Positions 6,583-13,515 of a DNA stretch of 19,948 nucleotides are shown piece by piece; the stretch's first letter is position 1, and every line of letters begins with the position of its first letter. Source of the DNA: CAYJXA01 sp964404595. GTDB lineage: Archaea; Nanobdellota; Nanobdellia; Woesearchaeales; GW2011-AR9. The stretch lies in contig CAYOKQ010000024.1 of NCBI GenBank assembly GCA_964404595.1, positions 1-19,948 of the forward strand, in the 5' to 3' direction. Under the pieces are notes generated by a model. The model had not been told where the DNA came from and did no database searches. It saw only the letters and a list, made by a program, of their open reading frames with translations. The position numbers and the translations under genes were made by a program.

Positions 6583-6590
6583 ATTTATAT
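6583..6590 (+). promoter_or_regulatory. TATA box for the first TrmB regulator
   Basis: The octamer ATTTATAT, within GATTTATATAG, ends 24 nt before the ATG at 6614. No Shine-Dalgarno is present, so the mRNA should be leaderless. Confidence 0.55.
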
Positions 6591-6613
6591 AGAAACGGCC
6601 ATTTTAAAGCCCA

Positions 6614-7372
6614 ATGGAAAAAAAATATCTTCAGGAACTCGGCTTTACCGCTGGAGAAGAGAAAGTTTATTTGGCGTTACTCAGATTAGGCCCCTCGAAT
6701 TCAGGCCCCATTGCCAAAGAAGCCGGCGTCTCTCGATCCAAGTTGTATGAAATACTAGAAAAAATGGCCCGCAAAGGGATAGTAAGCCATCATAAGAAAA
6801 ATAATGTCAGCTGCTTTAGTGCAGCCCATCCTACGAGAATATTAGATTTACTGGAACAAAAGAAAGAGCAAGTGGAACAGCAAAAAGCGACCTTCCAGAA
6901 AATCCTGCCCTACTTTGAAAAAATAATAAGGCAGCAAGACATCAAGCAGGAAGCGCAGGTATTTGAAGGGATGGAAGGGATAAAAAATGTTCGTGAAACT
7001 TTTCTTAAAAAGATGAAAACAAGGGATAATATTTTTTACTTTGGAAATCCAGCTTCTGGGCATAAAAATATGTTAGGATATTGGGATGATTTTAATGAAC
7101 GGCGGGTGAAAAAGAAAATACAATCTTGGACAATTTATAATCAAGATGCGCAGGAGTACGCAGAACGCAGAAAGAAATTGTCATACACCAAAGTAAGATA
7201 TTTGCCCCAGCCTGGACCATCTCATGCTTGGGTAGAAATTTATGGAGATACAATTGCCATCGCCATTAAGCATGAAACGCCGATGTCCATCGTTATTAAT
7301 AATAAATATGTTGCCGAGAGTTTTAAGACTTATTTTAATATTTTATGGGCTGCCTCTTTAGAAAAAATGTAA
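6614..7372 (+). CDS. TrmB-family transcriptional regulator, 252 aa
   Basis: The N-terminal winged helix (residues 1-70) is classic for TrmB: LQELGFTAGEEKVYLALLRL, then the recognition helix region SRSKLYEILEKMARKGIV. A coiled-coil linker follows (about 75-110, LEQKKEQVEQQKATFQKIL). The C-terminal sensor region begins FEGMEGIKNVRETFLKKM and contains DNIFYFGNPASG. TrmB proteins are archaeal regulators that bind small ligands, often sugars, and control transport and metabolic genes. This copy lacks the long maltose-type sugar-binding domain. It sits divergently next to alaE across a perfect inverted repeat, so control of alanine export and of itself is the simplest hypothesis. It converges with the DHH gene, three bases apart. 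Confidence 0.85.
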   Translation: MEKKYLQELGFTAGEEKVYLALLRLGPSNSGPIAKEAGVSRSKLYEILEKMARKGIVSHHKKNNVSCFSAAHPTRILDLLEQKKEQVEQQKATFQKILPYFEKIIRQQDIKQEAQVFEGMEGIKNVRETFLKKMKTRDNIFYFGNPASGHKNMLGYWDDFNERRVKKKIQSWTIYNQDAQEYAERRKKLSYTKVRYLPQPGPSHAWVEIYGDTIAIAIKHETPMSIVINNKYVAESFKTYFNILWAASLEKM

Positions 7373-7375
7373 TCC

Positions 7376-8410
7376 TTACTCCTTCAACTCCCTCTTAAAA
7401 TTCTCCAAGAACCTTTCCCAATCCTCTTCTTTCACCATGGCGCCGCAAGCATTAGGATGCCCCCCGCCATATCCTTGGATCCCCACCAGCGCTTTCTGCA
7501 GGGGTTCTATTATGGGGCTTTGCGCCCTGACACTGCATTTCATCTCTCCCGATTTCTTGCGAGCGATAATGATTATTTTCTGCGGATATAACACCGTCAA
7601 TTCATTGGCCAGATTAGCAGTGAAAGACCATTGATCTTCCGAATAATAAAATAAAAAGAGTTTGCCGGGAATGATATTTTTCTGCGCCTGTTCCAACAGC
7701 GCCTCATATTTCTTATTGATATACACAAAGCGCTTGTACAAGAATTTCCCCACAGAACTTTCCTGATTAAAGATCTCCTCCGGCGATTTTATCTTAGTCA
7801 AAACTTTCAGAGATTTATGGACATCTGCATTTGGCCCTTTCTGAATAAAAAAAAAGAATTTAATAATTTTTGTAAGAGGAGATTTGAATATCAAAGTAGG
7901 CAAATCTGCTGCTGTTTCAGGCATTAATTCAGGATATTTGATCGCAAATTCATCCATAAAATCAGGAAGGGAATAATCCGCCAGGCATCCTGCCACCGCA
8001 ATCCATACATCATCTTGATTCTGGCTTACCTGCCAGGCCATCCTGGTCGTGGGCACATAAGAGTGGGGATCAGTCAGAAGTGGATTGAAATAATGTACTT
8101 TATTTCGTTGCAAAGGCGGATGATGATCGATCCAGAAAAGAGGCACATTAACTTTATCAATAAATTCCTGGTCTATAATAGGCACATCTAACACAAATAT
8201 TTTATCTGGGTTTATTTCCTGCACTTTGCGCAGCAATCGCATATCTAACGTAGAAGATGTTTTAAGGGGGATTCCCTTCCCCTCACGATGGATGCGGTAT
8301 AATAATTGAAAAGCACATAAGCCGTCAGCATCATCATCATGGATGAAGAGAGGATTTTTAGCTGTTTTTAATTCTTCGCGCAGGAAATCAATCTGTTTCT
8401 GGGTTAGCAT
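7376..8410 (-). CDS. DHH-family phosphoesterase (RecJ-like nuclease or nanoRNase type), 344 aa
   Basis: All core DHH motifs are present: motif I HDDDADG (24-30), motif II LDVP with D75, motif III DHHPP (95-99), and motif IV CLADYS with D145. The DHHA1 substrate-binding signature YGGGHPNACG lies near 314-323. The fold binds two Mn ions and hydrolyses phosphodiester bonds. Family members include RecJ and archaeal GAN exonucleases, oligoribonucleases and cyclic dinucleotide phosphodiesterases. With no extra OB-fold or S1 domain, the exact substrate is not readable. The ATG at 8408-8410 follows a TATA box by about 26 nt. The gene is divergent from the RelBE-like operon, sharing an 86-nt promoter region. 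Confidence 0.85.
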   Translation of the reverse strand: MLTQKQIDFLREELKTAKNPLFIHDDDADGLCAFQLLYRIHREGKGIPLKTSSTLDMRLLRKVQEINPDKIFVLDVPIIDQEFIDKVNVPLFWIDHHPPLQRNKVHYFNPLLTDPHSYVPTTRMAWQVSQNQDDVWIAVAGCLADYSLPDFMDEFAIKYPELMPETAADLPTLIFKSPLTKIIKFFFFIQKGPNADVHKSLKVLTKIKSPEEIFNQESSVGKFLYKRFVYINKKYEALLEQAQKNIIPGKLFLFYYSEDQWSFTANLANELTVLYPQKIIIIARKKSGEMKCSVRAQSPIIEPLQKALVGIQGYGGGHPNACGAMVKEEDWERFLENFKRELKE

Positions 8411-8430
8411 ACACAGAAAATAAGGGGATT

Positions 8431-8440
8431 GTTTTTAAAG
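8431..8440 (-). promoter_or_regulatory. TATA box for the DHH phosphoesterase gene
   Basis: The minus strand reads CTTTAAAAAC, centred about 26 nt before the ATG at 8410. No Shine-Dalgarno is visible, so the mRNA is probably leaderless. Confidence 0.5.
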
Positions 8441-8465
8441 GTTGGTGCAAAAAGAGAGCAGAAAA

Positions 8466-8474
8466 ATATTTAAA
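8466..8474 (+). promoter_or_regulatory. TATA box for the toxin-antitoxin operon
   Basis: ATATTTAAA is centred about 27 nt before the antitoxin ATG at 8497, the leaderless spacing seen at other genes in this window. Confidence 0.55.
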
Positions 8475-8496
8475 GCAATCTATTATTCATTACTTT

Positions 8497-8694
8497 ATGA
8501 CTACTGACACAATGCATATCATGGATGAATTAAAGTTCATTAAAGAAGAATTGAGCTATATCAAAGAACATATGGTAGATAGAGATGCTATCATGACCGA
8601 AGAAGATTATGAGGCATTATTAGAATATCGCAAGGAAAAATCAGAAGGAAAATTAATATCTCATGAACAATTGAAAAAAGAGCTTGGTATATGA
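8497..8694 (+). CDS. RelB-like antitoxin, 65 aa
   Basis: This small, acidic, fully helical protein is the first gene of a two-gene toxin-antitoxin module. Residues 8-30 form a helix (IMDELKFIKEELSYIKEHM). The C-terminal half, MTEEDYEALLEYRKEKSEGK followed by a short helix HEQLKKELGI, is the kind of segment that wraps a RelE-type toxin. It shows no obvious ribbon-helix-helix DNA-binding domain, so autoregulation may rely on the toxin complex or be absent. Its TGA (8692-8694) overlaps the toxin start codon in ATGA, giving the tight coupling typical of these modules. The assignment as antitoxin rests on size, charge and partner. Confidence 0.75.
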   Translation: MTTDTMHIMDELKFIKEELSYIKEHMVDRDAIMTEEDYEALLEYRKEKSEGKLISHEQLKKELGI

Positions 8695-8951
8695 TGTTTC
8701 AACCGCAATATTCAAATCAGGCCCAGAAATTTCTTAAAAAATCAGAAAAAATTCTTGTAAAAAGGTTGTTAGCGGAAATTGAAAGATTACGAGAGAATCC
8801 AACACCTCAAGAAGTAAAAGTTCTCCAAGGATACAAAGAAAAACTATTTAGAGTGAGAGTCGGAGATTATAGAATCATTTATGAAGTGGATTACCAAAAC
8901 AATGTTCTTGGAATTGTAAAGATTAATAAAAGAGAAAATGTATATTCCTAA
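8691..8951 (+). CDS. RelE/ParE-superfamily toxin, 86 aa
   Basis: The order helix-helix-sheet and the signature are typical of RelE: FQPQYSNQAQKFLKKSEK, then a second helix LLAEIERLRENP, then VKVLQGYKEKLFRVRVGDYR (residues 44-63), then IIYEVDYQNN and KINKRENVY. The basic and aromatic residues in LFRVRVGDYRIIYEV and in KRENVY match positions used for ribosome-dependent mRNA cleavage in RelE and YoeB relatives. The length of 86 aa fits the family. Two start codons are possible in ATGATG (8691 or 8694); both overlap the antitoxin stop. Against a ParE (gyrase-targeting) role, the KRENVY tail looks more RelE-like, but this is not proven. Confidence 0.85.
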   Translation: MMFQPQYSNQAQKFLKKSEKILVKRLLAEIERLRENPTPQEVKVLQGYKEKLFRVRVGDYRIIYEVDYQNNVLGIVKINKRENVYS

Positions 8952-8953
8952 AC

Positions 8954-9133
8954 ATGGGCAGCCACATCGAGATCAACGATACGCTGAAAATATCGAAAGA
9001 AAGAGGATTCCCGGCAGACTTGCGCCTTGAAGATCATCTCAAAGATCCGCAGCAATCCAATCGATTTCTGGGAAAAGAATTTTCATTCTGGAACAAAGGC
9101 GAGAGATTATATCATAGTGAAGAGCAATCCTAA
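8954..9133 (+). CDS. Small hypothetical protein, 59 aa, third gene after the toxin
   Basis: An ATG only 2 nt after the toxin stop opens a 59-codon frame beginning MGSHIEINDTLKISKERGFP and containing LEDHLKDPQQSNRFLGKEFS. It looks like real protein: balanced charge, a plausible strand-helix-strand opening, no low complexity. The phrase GFPADLRLEDHL followed by GKEFSFWNKGERLYH resembles the N-terminal half of small proteins found in DPANN archaea and candidate-phyla bacteria. It may therefore be a naturally short member or a truncated copy cut off at the TAA 9131-9133. Its end overlaps the convergent membrane-protein gene by 4 nt. Function unknown. Confidence 0.55.
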   Translation: MGSHIEINDTLKISKERGFPADLRLEDHLKDPQQSNRFLGKEFSFWNKGERLYHSEEQS

Positions 9134-9468
9134 CGCCGCTCTTTGTGCCCAACATGCCGCTCATGACGCTCACGCACAACATTTCGCTCCCGTCCTCCCT
9201 TGCCCACTTTGATATGTTCTTTAGTCTCAACCATATGAGCCGGAGCAGCTTCTGCCGGACGCGGAAGAAATAAGCCGACGGCAAACAATATTACTCCAAT
9301 AATAAGAAGCGCATAGACTATTTGAAATGGAACGACAAATGAAGCATAGGATGTGCGGGTGTAGCCGTCGGATTCTCGGGTAAATTCGGTAGATGCTCGG
9401 GGAAGAAAAAGAAGGATTGTCCCAATTACCAAAAGAATTATTGCAAGAATAATGAGGCTAGTTCTCAT
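9130..9468 (-). CDS. Two-span membrane protein with basic tail, 112 aa
   Basis: Residues 5-22 (LIILAIILLVIGTILLFL) and about 51-69 (IVYALLIIGVILFAVGLFLP) are clear membrane spans. They are separated by a polar loop rich in Thr, Ser and Arg. The C-terminal 35 residues are highly basic (GGRERNVVRERHERHVGHKE) and probably face the cytoplasm, where they could touch nucleic acid or phospholipid heads. I cannot assign a family. The ATG is at 9466-9468. It lies 53 nt downstream of another small membrane gene on the same strand, which could form a small operon. The 3' end overlaps the 59-aa gene tail-to-tail. Confidence 0.65.
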   Translation of the reverse strand: MRTSLIILAIILLVIGTILLFLPRASTEFTRESDGYTRTSYASFVVPFQIVYALLIIGVILFAVGLFLPRPAEAAPAHMVETKEHIKVGKGGRERNVVRERHERHVGHKERR

Positions 9469-9521
9469 AAAAAGGATAGAATTTGAAAGATAATAAAATT
9501 TACGTATAAGATTTATAAGAT

Positions 9522-9683
9522 TTAATTGAGTACAATGAGGATCACCAAGACCACGGCATAAATGGGGATTGCCAGAATTAATTGCGCCACCAGCGAATAT
9601 CCCAGCACTGCAAAAGCTCTCTTGAGAAAACTATCGGAATAGAGCCAGCCCCTGTAACCGTAAGTTTCATTTTTTGAGGTCAT
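9522..9683 (-). CDS. Small membrane protein, 53 aa
   Basis: The minus-strand ATG at 9681-9683 opens MTSKNETYGYRGWLYSDSFL, followed by KRAFAVLGYSLVAQLILAIP and IYAVVLVILIVLN, ending at TAA 9522-9524. A polar, aromatic N-terminus leads into one long hydrophobic hairpin or one to two membrane helices (about residues 24-52). The phrase GWLYSDSFLKRAFAVLGY is specific enough to suggest a conserved small family, but I cannot name it. Base composition and codon use match neighbouring genes. It is the upstream partner of the 112-aa membrane gene. Confidence 0.6.
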   Translation of the reverse strand: MTSKNETYGYRGWLYSDSFLKRAFAVLGYSLVAQLILAIPIYAVVLVILIVLN

Positions 9684-9727
9684 GGACGATCGTTGAGCAA
9701 AAACTACTTAATTATTGTGTATATGCT

Positions 9728-10123
9728 TTAATCCCATACCAGAGCATCTTTTACCAGATGATATTTTGTTCCAGAGGGTGATTTTTTTTCAACAAATCTA
9801 TATGTAAAATCTGCGCCTCTTCTCACTATATAGGCAAATTCATCGGCAACTATATTTTCAGGTGAAATGTCAATATGGGCATCTTGGAGTGCCTGCCTGA
9901 TTTCATTCAGAGCGTAGCCTTCCTTGCTCGAACCATTCCAACTCATTGCAAATGGATTCGATGGGCTGCCTATGAACACAACACCTAGCGATCGCAATAT
10001 AGTTCTATTGACGCGTAATTCACACTCCAGAGAATGTGGTTCGTCAAAACCTAACCTAGTAGCCAAGTCGCTTCTATCAAATTGGTTTATTCCCACGTAA
10101 ACAAAATCTCGTAATGCTTCCAT
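9728..10123 (-). CDS. Hypothetical protein, 131 aa
   Basis: I do not recognise this protein. It is soluble and mixed alpha/beta: MEALRDFVYVGINQFDRSDL, then a strand TILRSLGVVFIGSPSNPF, a helix ALNEIRQALQDAHIDISP, and a C-terminal sheet-like region (FAYIVRRGADFTYRFVEKKS). There is no signal peptide, membrane span or cysteine pair. A minus-strand TATA-like AATTATAAAG at 10144-10153 lies about 25 nt upstream of the ATG at 10121-10123, fitting the leaderless pattern. It appears to be a stand-alone gene between the small membrane genes and the lipoprotein-like gene. Confidence 0.65.
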   Translation of the reverse strand: MEALRDFVYVGINQFDRSDLATRLGFDEPHSLECELRVNRTILRSLGVVFIGSPSNPFAMSWNGSSKEGYALNEIRQALQDAHIDISPENIVADEFAYIVRRGADFTYRFVEKKSPSGTKYHLVKDALVWD

Positions 10124-10240
10124 AAATTTTTTATAAAATGATTTCTTTATAATTTTTGTGTATATAGGAATACTTCAGCAAAATGAAGCGCTACTTTTAC
10201 CTTGTATTTAACCATTTCATATAAGAAGAAAGAATTGTTT

Positions 10241-10726
10241 TTAGGGATAATACTCATCAAAATTAAGGATATGCTTATGCCATCTCATAGGATACCTTAA
10301 TTTAATCTCATTTAACCCAATATCATAAACATCAGAACTCTTCCATCCATTTTTTTGCTTGAGTTGATTGACTTCCCGTAGATATTCTTCCTTTGCTTTA
10401 ATCGAAAGCTCAGAAGTATGGATTACATAATAAACAATGTCTGGTGCTTCTCTGTGATACCAAATATCTCCAGCTCGAAAAGCTATATCTTGTACTCCAT
10501 CTCGATCTACATCTTTTTGAATCTCAAAAGTAGGGTGCTTAGGCACATCAATACTTCTTATACCGGGATGATTATAAGCAGTTCCAAAGCCATTCATTAT
10601 GTATGAAAGTTCTCCGGCAGAATTGACAATAAACTCCCGTGGTGCTTTTTCCAAGAGTAATTTTGGTTTGCATCCTAATATAAAAGCTAATCCGCTTATC
10701 ATTCCGATTTGATAGATTGTTTTCAC
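10241..10726 (-). CDS. Lipoprotein-like exported protein with a calcium-loop motif, 161 aa
   Basis: The start is GTG at 10724-10726. A short basic N-terminus (MKTIYQIG) and a hydrophobic stretch end in a lipobox-like ILGC, with Cys19 as the candidate lipid-modified residue. The protein would then sit on the outside of the membrane. Residues 72-80, DVDRDGVQD, fit the DxDxDGxxD calcium-binding loop used in EF-hand-like and FG-GAP-type surface repeats; one copy is present. The rest is unrecognised, with an aromatic-rich C-terminus (YPMRWHKHILNFDEYYP). It is divergent from the second TrmB regulator across an 84-96-nt region full of inverted repeats, so shared control is likely. Confidence 0.65.
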   Translation of the reverse strand: MKTIYQIGMISGLAFILGCKPKLLLEKAPREFIVNSAGELSYIMNGFGTAYNHPGIRSIDVPKHPTFEIQKDVDRDGVQDIAFRAGDIWYHREAPDIVYYVIHTSELSIKAKEEYLREVNQLKQKNGWKSSDVYDIGLNEIKLRYPMRWHKHILNFDEYYP

Positions 10727-10767
10727 GTTATTTTCGCTTTCTCCAATTTTTATTTTAATATTATATC

Positions 10768-10780
10768 ACTATAGGATAGT
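10768..10780. promoter_or_regulatory. Inverted repeat ACTAT-AGG-ATAGT upstream of the second TrmB gene
   Basis: ACTAT (10768-10772) and ATAGT (10776-10780) form a perfect short palindrome with a 3-nt centre. It lies between the TATA-like stretch of the minus-strand lipoprotein gene (about 10752-10766) and the TATA box of the TrmB gene (10789-10796), where one bound regulator could reach both promoters. Confidence 0.5.
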
Positions 10781-10788
10781 AGCTAATA

Positions 10789-10796
10789 TTTAAATA
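10789..10796 (+). promoter_or_regulatory. TATA box for the second TrmB regulator
   Basis: TTTAAATA ends 26 nt before the ATG at 10823. This spacing supports ATG 10823 over the upstream in-frame GTG at 10811. Confidence 0.55.
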
Positions 10797-10806
10797 CTTC
10801 ATCCCC

Positions 10807-10825
10807 CATAGTGGGTAGTACTATG
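10807..10825. promoter_or_regulatory. Operator-like inverted repeat overlapping the start codon of the second TrmB gene
   Basis: CATAGT (10807-10812) and ACTATG (10820-10825) are perfect inverted repeats with a 7-nt centre. They share the ATAGT/ACTAT half-site with the palindrome at 10768-10780. Lying between the TATA box and the start codon, the site would suit autorepression. Confidence 0.5.
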
Positions 10826-11563
10826 TATGAAAGCATACTGTTGGAATTAGGGCTGACCGTCAATGAGATTAAAGTATATCTAGCCCTCCTGAAAATAGGA
10901 AAGTCTCAAAGCGGAAAGATTGTCAAAGAATCAAGAGTATCAAGTGGAAAAATCTATGAATCATTACATAAATTACAGAAAAAAGGGCTGATAGAATTGA
11001 CCGTGGAAAACGGGATAAAAAGGTTTATGGCTTCTAATCCTGAATCTTTATTGCTATATATGAATGAAAAGAAAAACAAGATTGAGGAGAAAACAAAAGA
11101 ATTAGAAAAAATCATTCCATCGCTTAAAGATTTATTTTCATATAACAATATTGAGGAGGGCGTTTTTTTAATAAAAGGATTTAGAGGCATAAAACCGATA
11201 ATATATGAAACATTAAAAGATTGTAAAAATGAGATCAAAGTGCAAGGCATTAGGTCTTCGAAAGAAATGAAATATAATATTTTTTGGCAGCATTGGCATG
11301 CAGAAAGAGCCAAATTAAAAATAAATGCTAAGGTAATATTTTCTGATAAAGGAAGCAATTATTGGAAATTTTTTAAAAACTTAAATTTTACTAAAACCAG
11401 AACCATCACGTCTATCAGCCCCTCTGCCATCATGGTCATAGAAAATAATGTATTTATTTTTTCCTATGAAGATGATTTCACCTGTGTGCATATCATCTCG
11501 CCCAACATCGCTAAATCTTTTTCGGGAGTTTTTGACAGCTTGTGGCTGATATCAAAAGAATAA
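10823..11563 (+). CDS. TrmB-family transcriptional regulator, 246 aa
   Basis: It parallels the regulator at 6614 in length and layout. Residues 1-70 form the winged helix (LLELGLTVNEIKVYLALLKI, then SSGKIYESLHKLQKKGLIEL). A coiled-coil linker follows (YMNEKKNKIEEKTKELEKII), and then the sensor part begins LIKGFRGIKPIIYETLKD. An in-frame GTG at 10811 would add four residues. I chose ATG 10823 because it aligns with the other TrmB start and lies about 27 nt past the TATA box. Two inverted repeats sharing ATAGT half-sites lie in the promoter, pointing to autoregulation and probable control of the divergent lipoprotein gene. It converges with the 256-aa gene, one base apart. Confidence 0.82.
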   Translation: MYESILLELGLTVNEIKVYLALLKIGKSQSGKIVKESRVSSGKIYESLHKLQKKGLIELTVENGIKRFMASNPESLLLYMNEKKNKIEEKTKELEKIIPSLKDLFSYNNIEEGVFLIKGFRGIKPIIYETLKDCKNEIKVQGIRSSKEMKYNIFWQHWHAERAKLKINAKVIFSDKGSNYWKFFKNLNFTKTRTITSISPSAIMVIENNVFIFSYEDDFTCVHIISPNIAKSFSGVFDSLWLISKE

Positions 11564-11564
11564 T

Positions 11565-12335
11565 TCACATCCTCGTATTAACCCATTTCACATACGAATA
11601 CAAATGCACTGCGCATCCAACCATGCGCATATTCACGTCATAAGCCCGATCAACACCTTTCTTGATCAATTTGATCCGCTTCTCGATCTCATCCGCTTTC
11701 TTCAATTTATCCGCCTGAATTCTTTCTTTGATGCGATCAAAACTTGATTTTTTTAATTCTTCTTCCAGGGTTATATGGAAGAAATATCCTTTAGGCAGGC
11801 CTTCGCATAATCCCGCTAGATTGACCATCTGCGCTTCATTCACCACGTCCATATAATTAAATGAAAACTCTTTATTGCGTAATATTTTCTCAAATAATTG
11901 GCTAACCTGATTATTTACTGCTAGTTTTTGATCCTGCGAGCGTAACTGAGGTATTTGGTTGAGCAACTGCGTGGCCTTAGTAATAAACTCACCCCGAAAG
12001 GAAACCAACTCATCTGCAAAACGAATATTCTCCAATAAATTCTGTGGAATCATACGCAACACCGCAATCGCCCTCTCTAAATTTACTTGCTCATACTCAG
12101 GATCTTTTTCGGCTTCGAGTGCTTTGATCAATTCTATCGTCGGCTCAATGAGCACCAGTGCATTATCCATTGCCAGCAAATCTGATTCGGAGATTAGAAA
12201 TTCCGTAAAATGTTCTTCCATCTGCACGCCGCTAAGAGGCAGAGATATCTTTTGCTTAAATTCCCTAATCAAAGGAAGACTTTCGGTATCAGCCGATTTT
12301 CGGTTTAGATCAGATAATCTATGAATGTACAGCAT
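11565..12335 (-). CDS. Hypothetical helical protein, 256 aa
   Basis: The family is not recognised. It is predicted to be almost all helix, with long runs such as LIEPTIELIKALEAEKDPEY and LRMIPQNLLENIRFADELVS, and a basic coiled-coil stretch near residues 200-232 (RIKERIQADKLKKADEIEKR). There is no signal peptide or membrane span. The last 25 residues are more hydrophobic and aromatic (GCAVHLYSYVKWVNTRM). It starts 7 nt after the end of the zinc-ribbon gene on the same strand, so both are almost certainly one operon and may form a complex. Its stop is one base from the convergent TrmB gene. Confidence 0.7.
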   Translation of the reverse strand: MLYIHRLSDLNRKSADTESLPLIREFKQKISLPLSGVQMEEHFTEFLISESDLLAMDNALVLIEPTIELIKALEAEKDPEYEQVNLERAIAVLRMIPQNLLENIRFADELVSFRGEFITKATQLLNQIPQLRSQDQKLAVNNQVSQLFEKILRNKEFSFNYMDVVNEAQMVNLAGLCEGLPKGYFFHITLEEELKKSSFDRIKERIQADKLKKADEIEKRIKLIKKGVDRAYDVNMRMVGCAVHLYSYVKWVNTRM

Positions 12336-12342
12336 AGTTTAA

Positions 12343-12768
12343 TCACCGCAATTTTTTAGGATTCAAGCGATCATCTTTGCCACAATAAGGGCAGACTAAT
12401 TTGAAATAGACATTAGCTCTATCTTTGTCTATTTTAAAATTATAATTACAGCGAGTGCAATTGACACTCTGGTATCCTTCGGGAACAGCTGCATTTTTTT
12501 TTGCTTGAATGATATTCTTCACCACTGATTTTTGTACGGAAGGGGTGGGGTTGTTTCCCATCAGAGTTTTCGGCGTATTATGCAAAGGTCCTTGCATAGA
12601 TTTTGGCACATTGCTTAAGGTAGTTTTAGCTGCATTTTTAAGACGATCTAAGCAAGATTCACAGATCATCATCGTTTTATCATTGGCCTTTGGATACAAT
12701 TTAACTTTATCTAAAGGCACTTGCGTATTACATTTTTCACATGTTCGAGTTTTACGAATATCAACCAT
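12343..12768 (-). CDS. Double zinc-ribbon protein, 141 aa
   Basis: Two four-cysteine zinc sites are visible. The N-terminal one uses CEKC (10-13) and CESC (36-39). The C-terminal one uses CTRC (104-107) and CPYC (126-129) followed by GKDDRLNPKK. They are joined by a proline- and glycine-containing linker rich in Asn and Lys (about residues 45-98), probably flexible. Such ribbons usually bind nucleic acid or proteins. Unlike most genes here it appears leadered: a minus-strand TATA box CTATTTAAAC at 12821-12830 is about 58 nt upstream, and GAGG at 12777-12780 precedes the ATG at 12766-12768. It is the first gene of an operon with the helical 256-aa protein. The specific role is unknown. Confidence 0.75.
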   Translation of the reverse strand: MVDIRKTRTCEKCNTQVPLDKVKLYPKANDKTMMICESCLDRLKNAAKTTLSNVPKSMQGPLHNTPKTLMGNNPTPSVQKSVVKNIIQAKKNAAVPEGYQSVNCTRCNYNFKIDKDRANVYFKLVCPYCGKDDRLNPKKLR

Positions 12769-13061
12769 AGCATATCCCTCTTTTTCAATGAAGCAAATAG
12801 TAAGTGTTCAAAAGAACCAAGTTTAAATAGTTTTCTTTTCTGTGATACATACCTAGATACTATGATTGAATTTTAAGGAAGAGATACCTCACAAATTTTG
12901 TAGAATATCTGTTTCAAACTATATTTTAGAGTACATTGGTTATATAAATAAACATGAAGCAGCCCATTATAATACCGTATTAAGATCATTTTGTAGCTTA
13001 ATAGCGGTTCTTCCCTCTATTTGCGTAATCTATTTAAAGTCTTTTTTATCCCTTTCCTCTT
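12769..13061. other. Intergenic region between the divergent zinc-ribbon and GNAT genes
   Basis: This 293-nt stretch holds the zinc-ribbon promoter (minus-strand TATA at 12821-12830, Shine-Dalgarno at 12777-12780) and the GNAT promoter (TATA at 13031-13038). The roughly 200 nt between them shows no convincing ORF, RNA fold or repeat that I could identify. An open frame through it on the plus strand starts at TTG 12866 and runs into the GNAT gene in another frame; I regard it as chance. Confidence 0.5.
13031..13038 (+). promoter_or_regulatory. TATA box for the GNAT gene
   Basis: TATTTAAA is centred about 27 nt before the ATG at 13062, the leaderless spacing. Confidence 0.55.
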
Positions 13062-13466
13062 ATGGCCAAACTCCAGATTCGCAAAGCAACAAGGACCGAT
13101 ATTCCCCGTTTTATGCGCACAATCATACAAGCGAAAGCCATTGGAAACTGCGTTCCTAAAACCTATTTTAACTGGGTTGTTCACGATGGTATTGCCCTAG
13201 TTGCTGAGAATGAGCAACATACTGCTGGATTTCTGATCGCAGAGCGAAACAGCAAAGCAGCGGCCCATGTAACCTATATTTATGTGCATCCCCAGTACAG
13301 AAGCCAAGGCATTGGATCATCCTTGATGGATCATTTTCTGGGATCATGCAGGCGTAAAGGAGTTAAGTACATTGATCTGCATGCCAAGATGGACACGACT
13401 GGATTTTACAAGAAGTTTGGATTTAAACCGGAAGGAAAATTTACCATCATGTATAAGAGGATTTAA
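13062..13466 (+). CDS. GNAT-family N-acetyltransferase, 134 aa
   Basis: The protein opens with the usual GNAT strand and helix (LQIRKATRTDIPRFMRTII). It carries the acetyl-CoA-binding motif A as VHPQYRSQGIGSSLMDHFL near residues 75-93, where the QxxGxG-type turn (R-S-Q-G-I-G) holds the pyrophosphate of the cofactor. The C-terminal FYKKFGFKPEGKFTIMYKRI is the standard motif B strand. The length is short but normal for a single-domain GNAT. It would transfer an acetyl group to a small molecule or a protein N-terminus or lysine; the substrate cannot be read from sequence. It is transcribed on its own from a leaderless-type promoter, 79 nt before the MgtC-like gene. Confidence 0.85.
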   Translation: MAKLQIRKATRTDIPRFMRTIIQAKAIGNCVPKTYFNWVVHDGIALVAENEQHTAGFLIAERNSKAAAHVTYIYVHPQYRSQGIGSSLMDHFLGSCRRKGVKYIDLHAKMDTTGFYKKFGFKPEGKFTIMYKRI

Positions 13467-13515
13467 ATGAATTTATTTCTAATACTACAAACTTAATCCT
13501 GTCTTTTTCAACATC

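Noticed and set aside
10811..10822. GTG start for the second TrmB gene
   Set aside because: It would lie upstream of the expected transcription start, and alignment with the other TrmB favours ATG 10823; the bases belong to an operator-like repeat.
12866..13159. 97-aa plus-strand frame before the GNAT gene
   Set aside because: It starts with TTG without a ribosome site, overlaps the GNAT gene by about 100 nt in another frame, and has no protein-like pattern.
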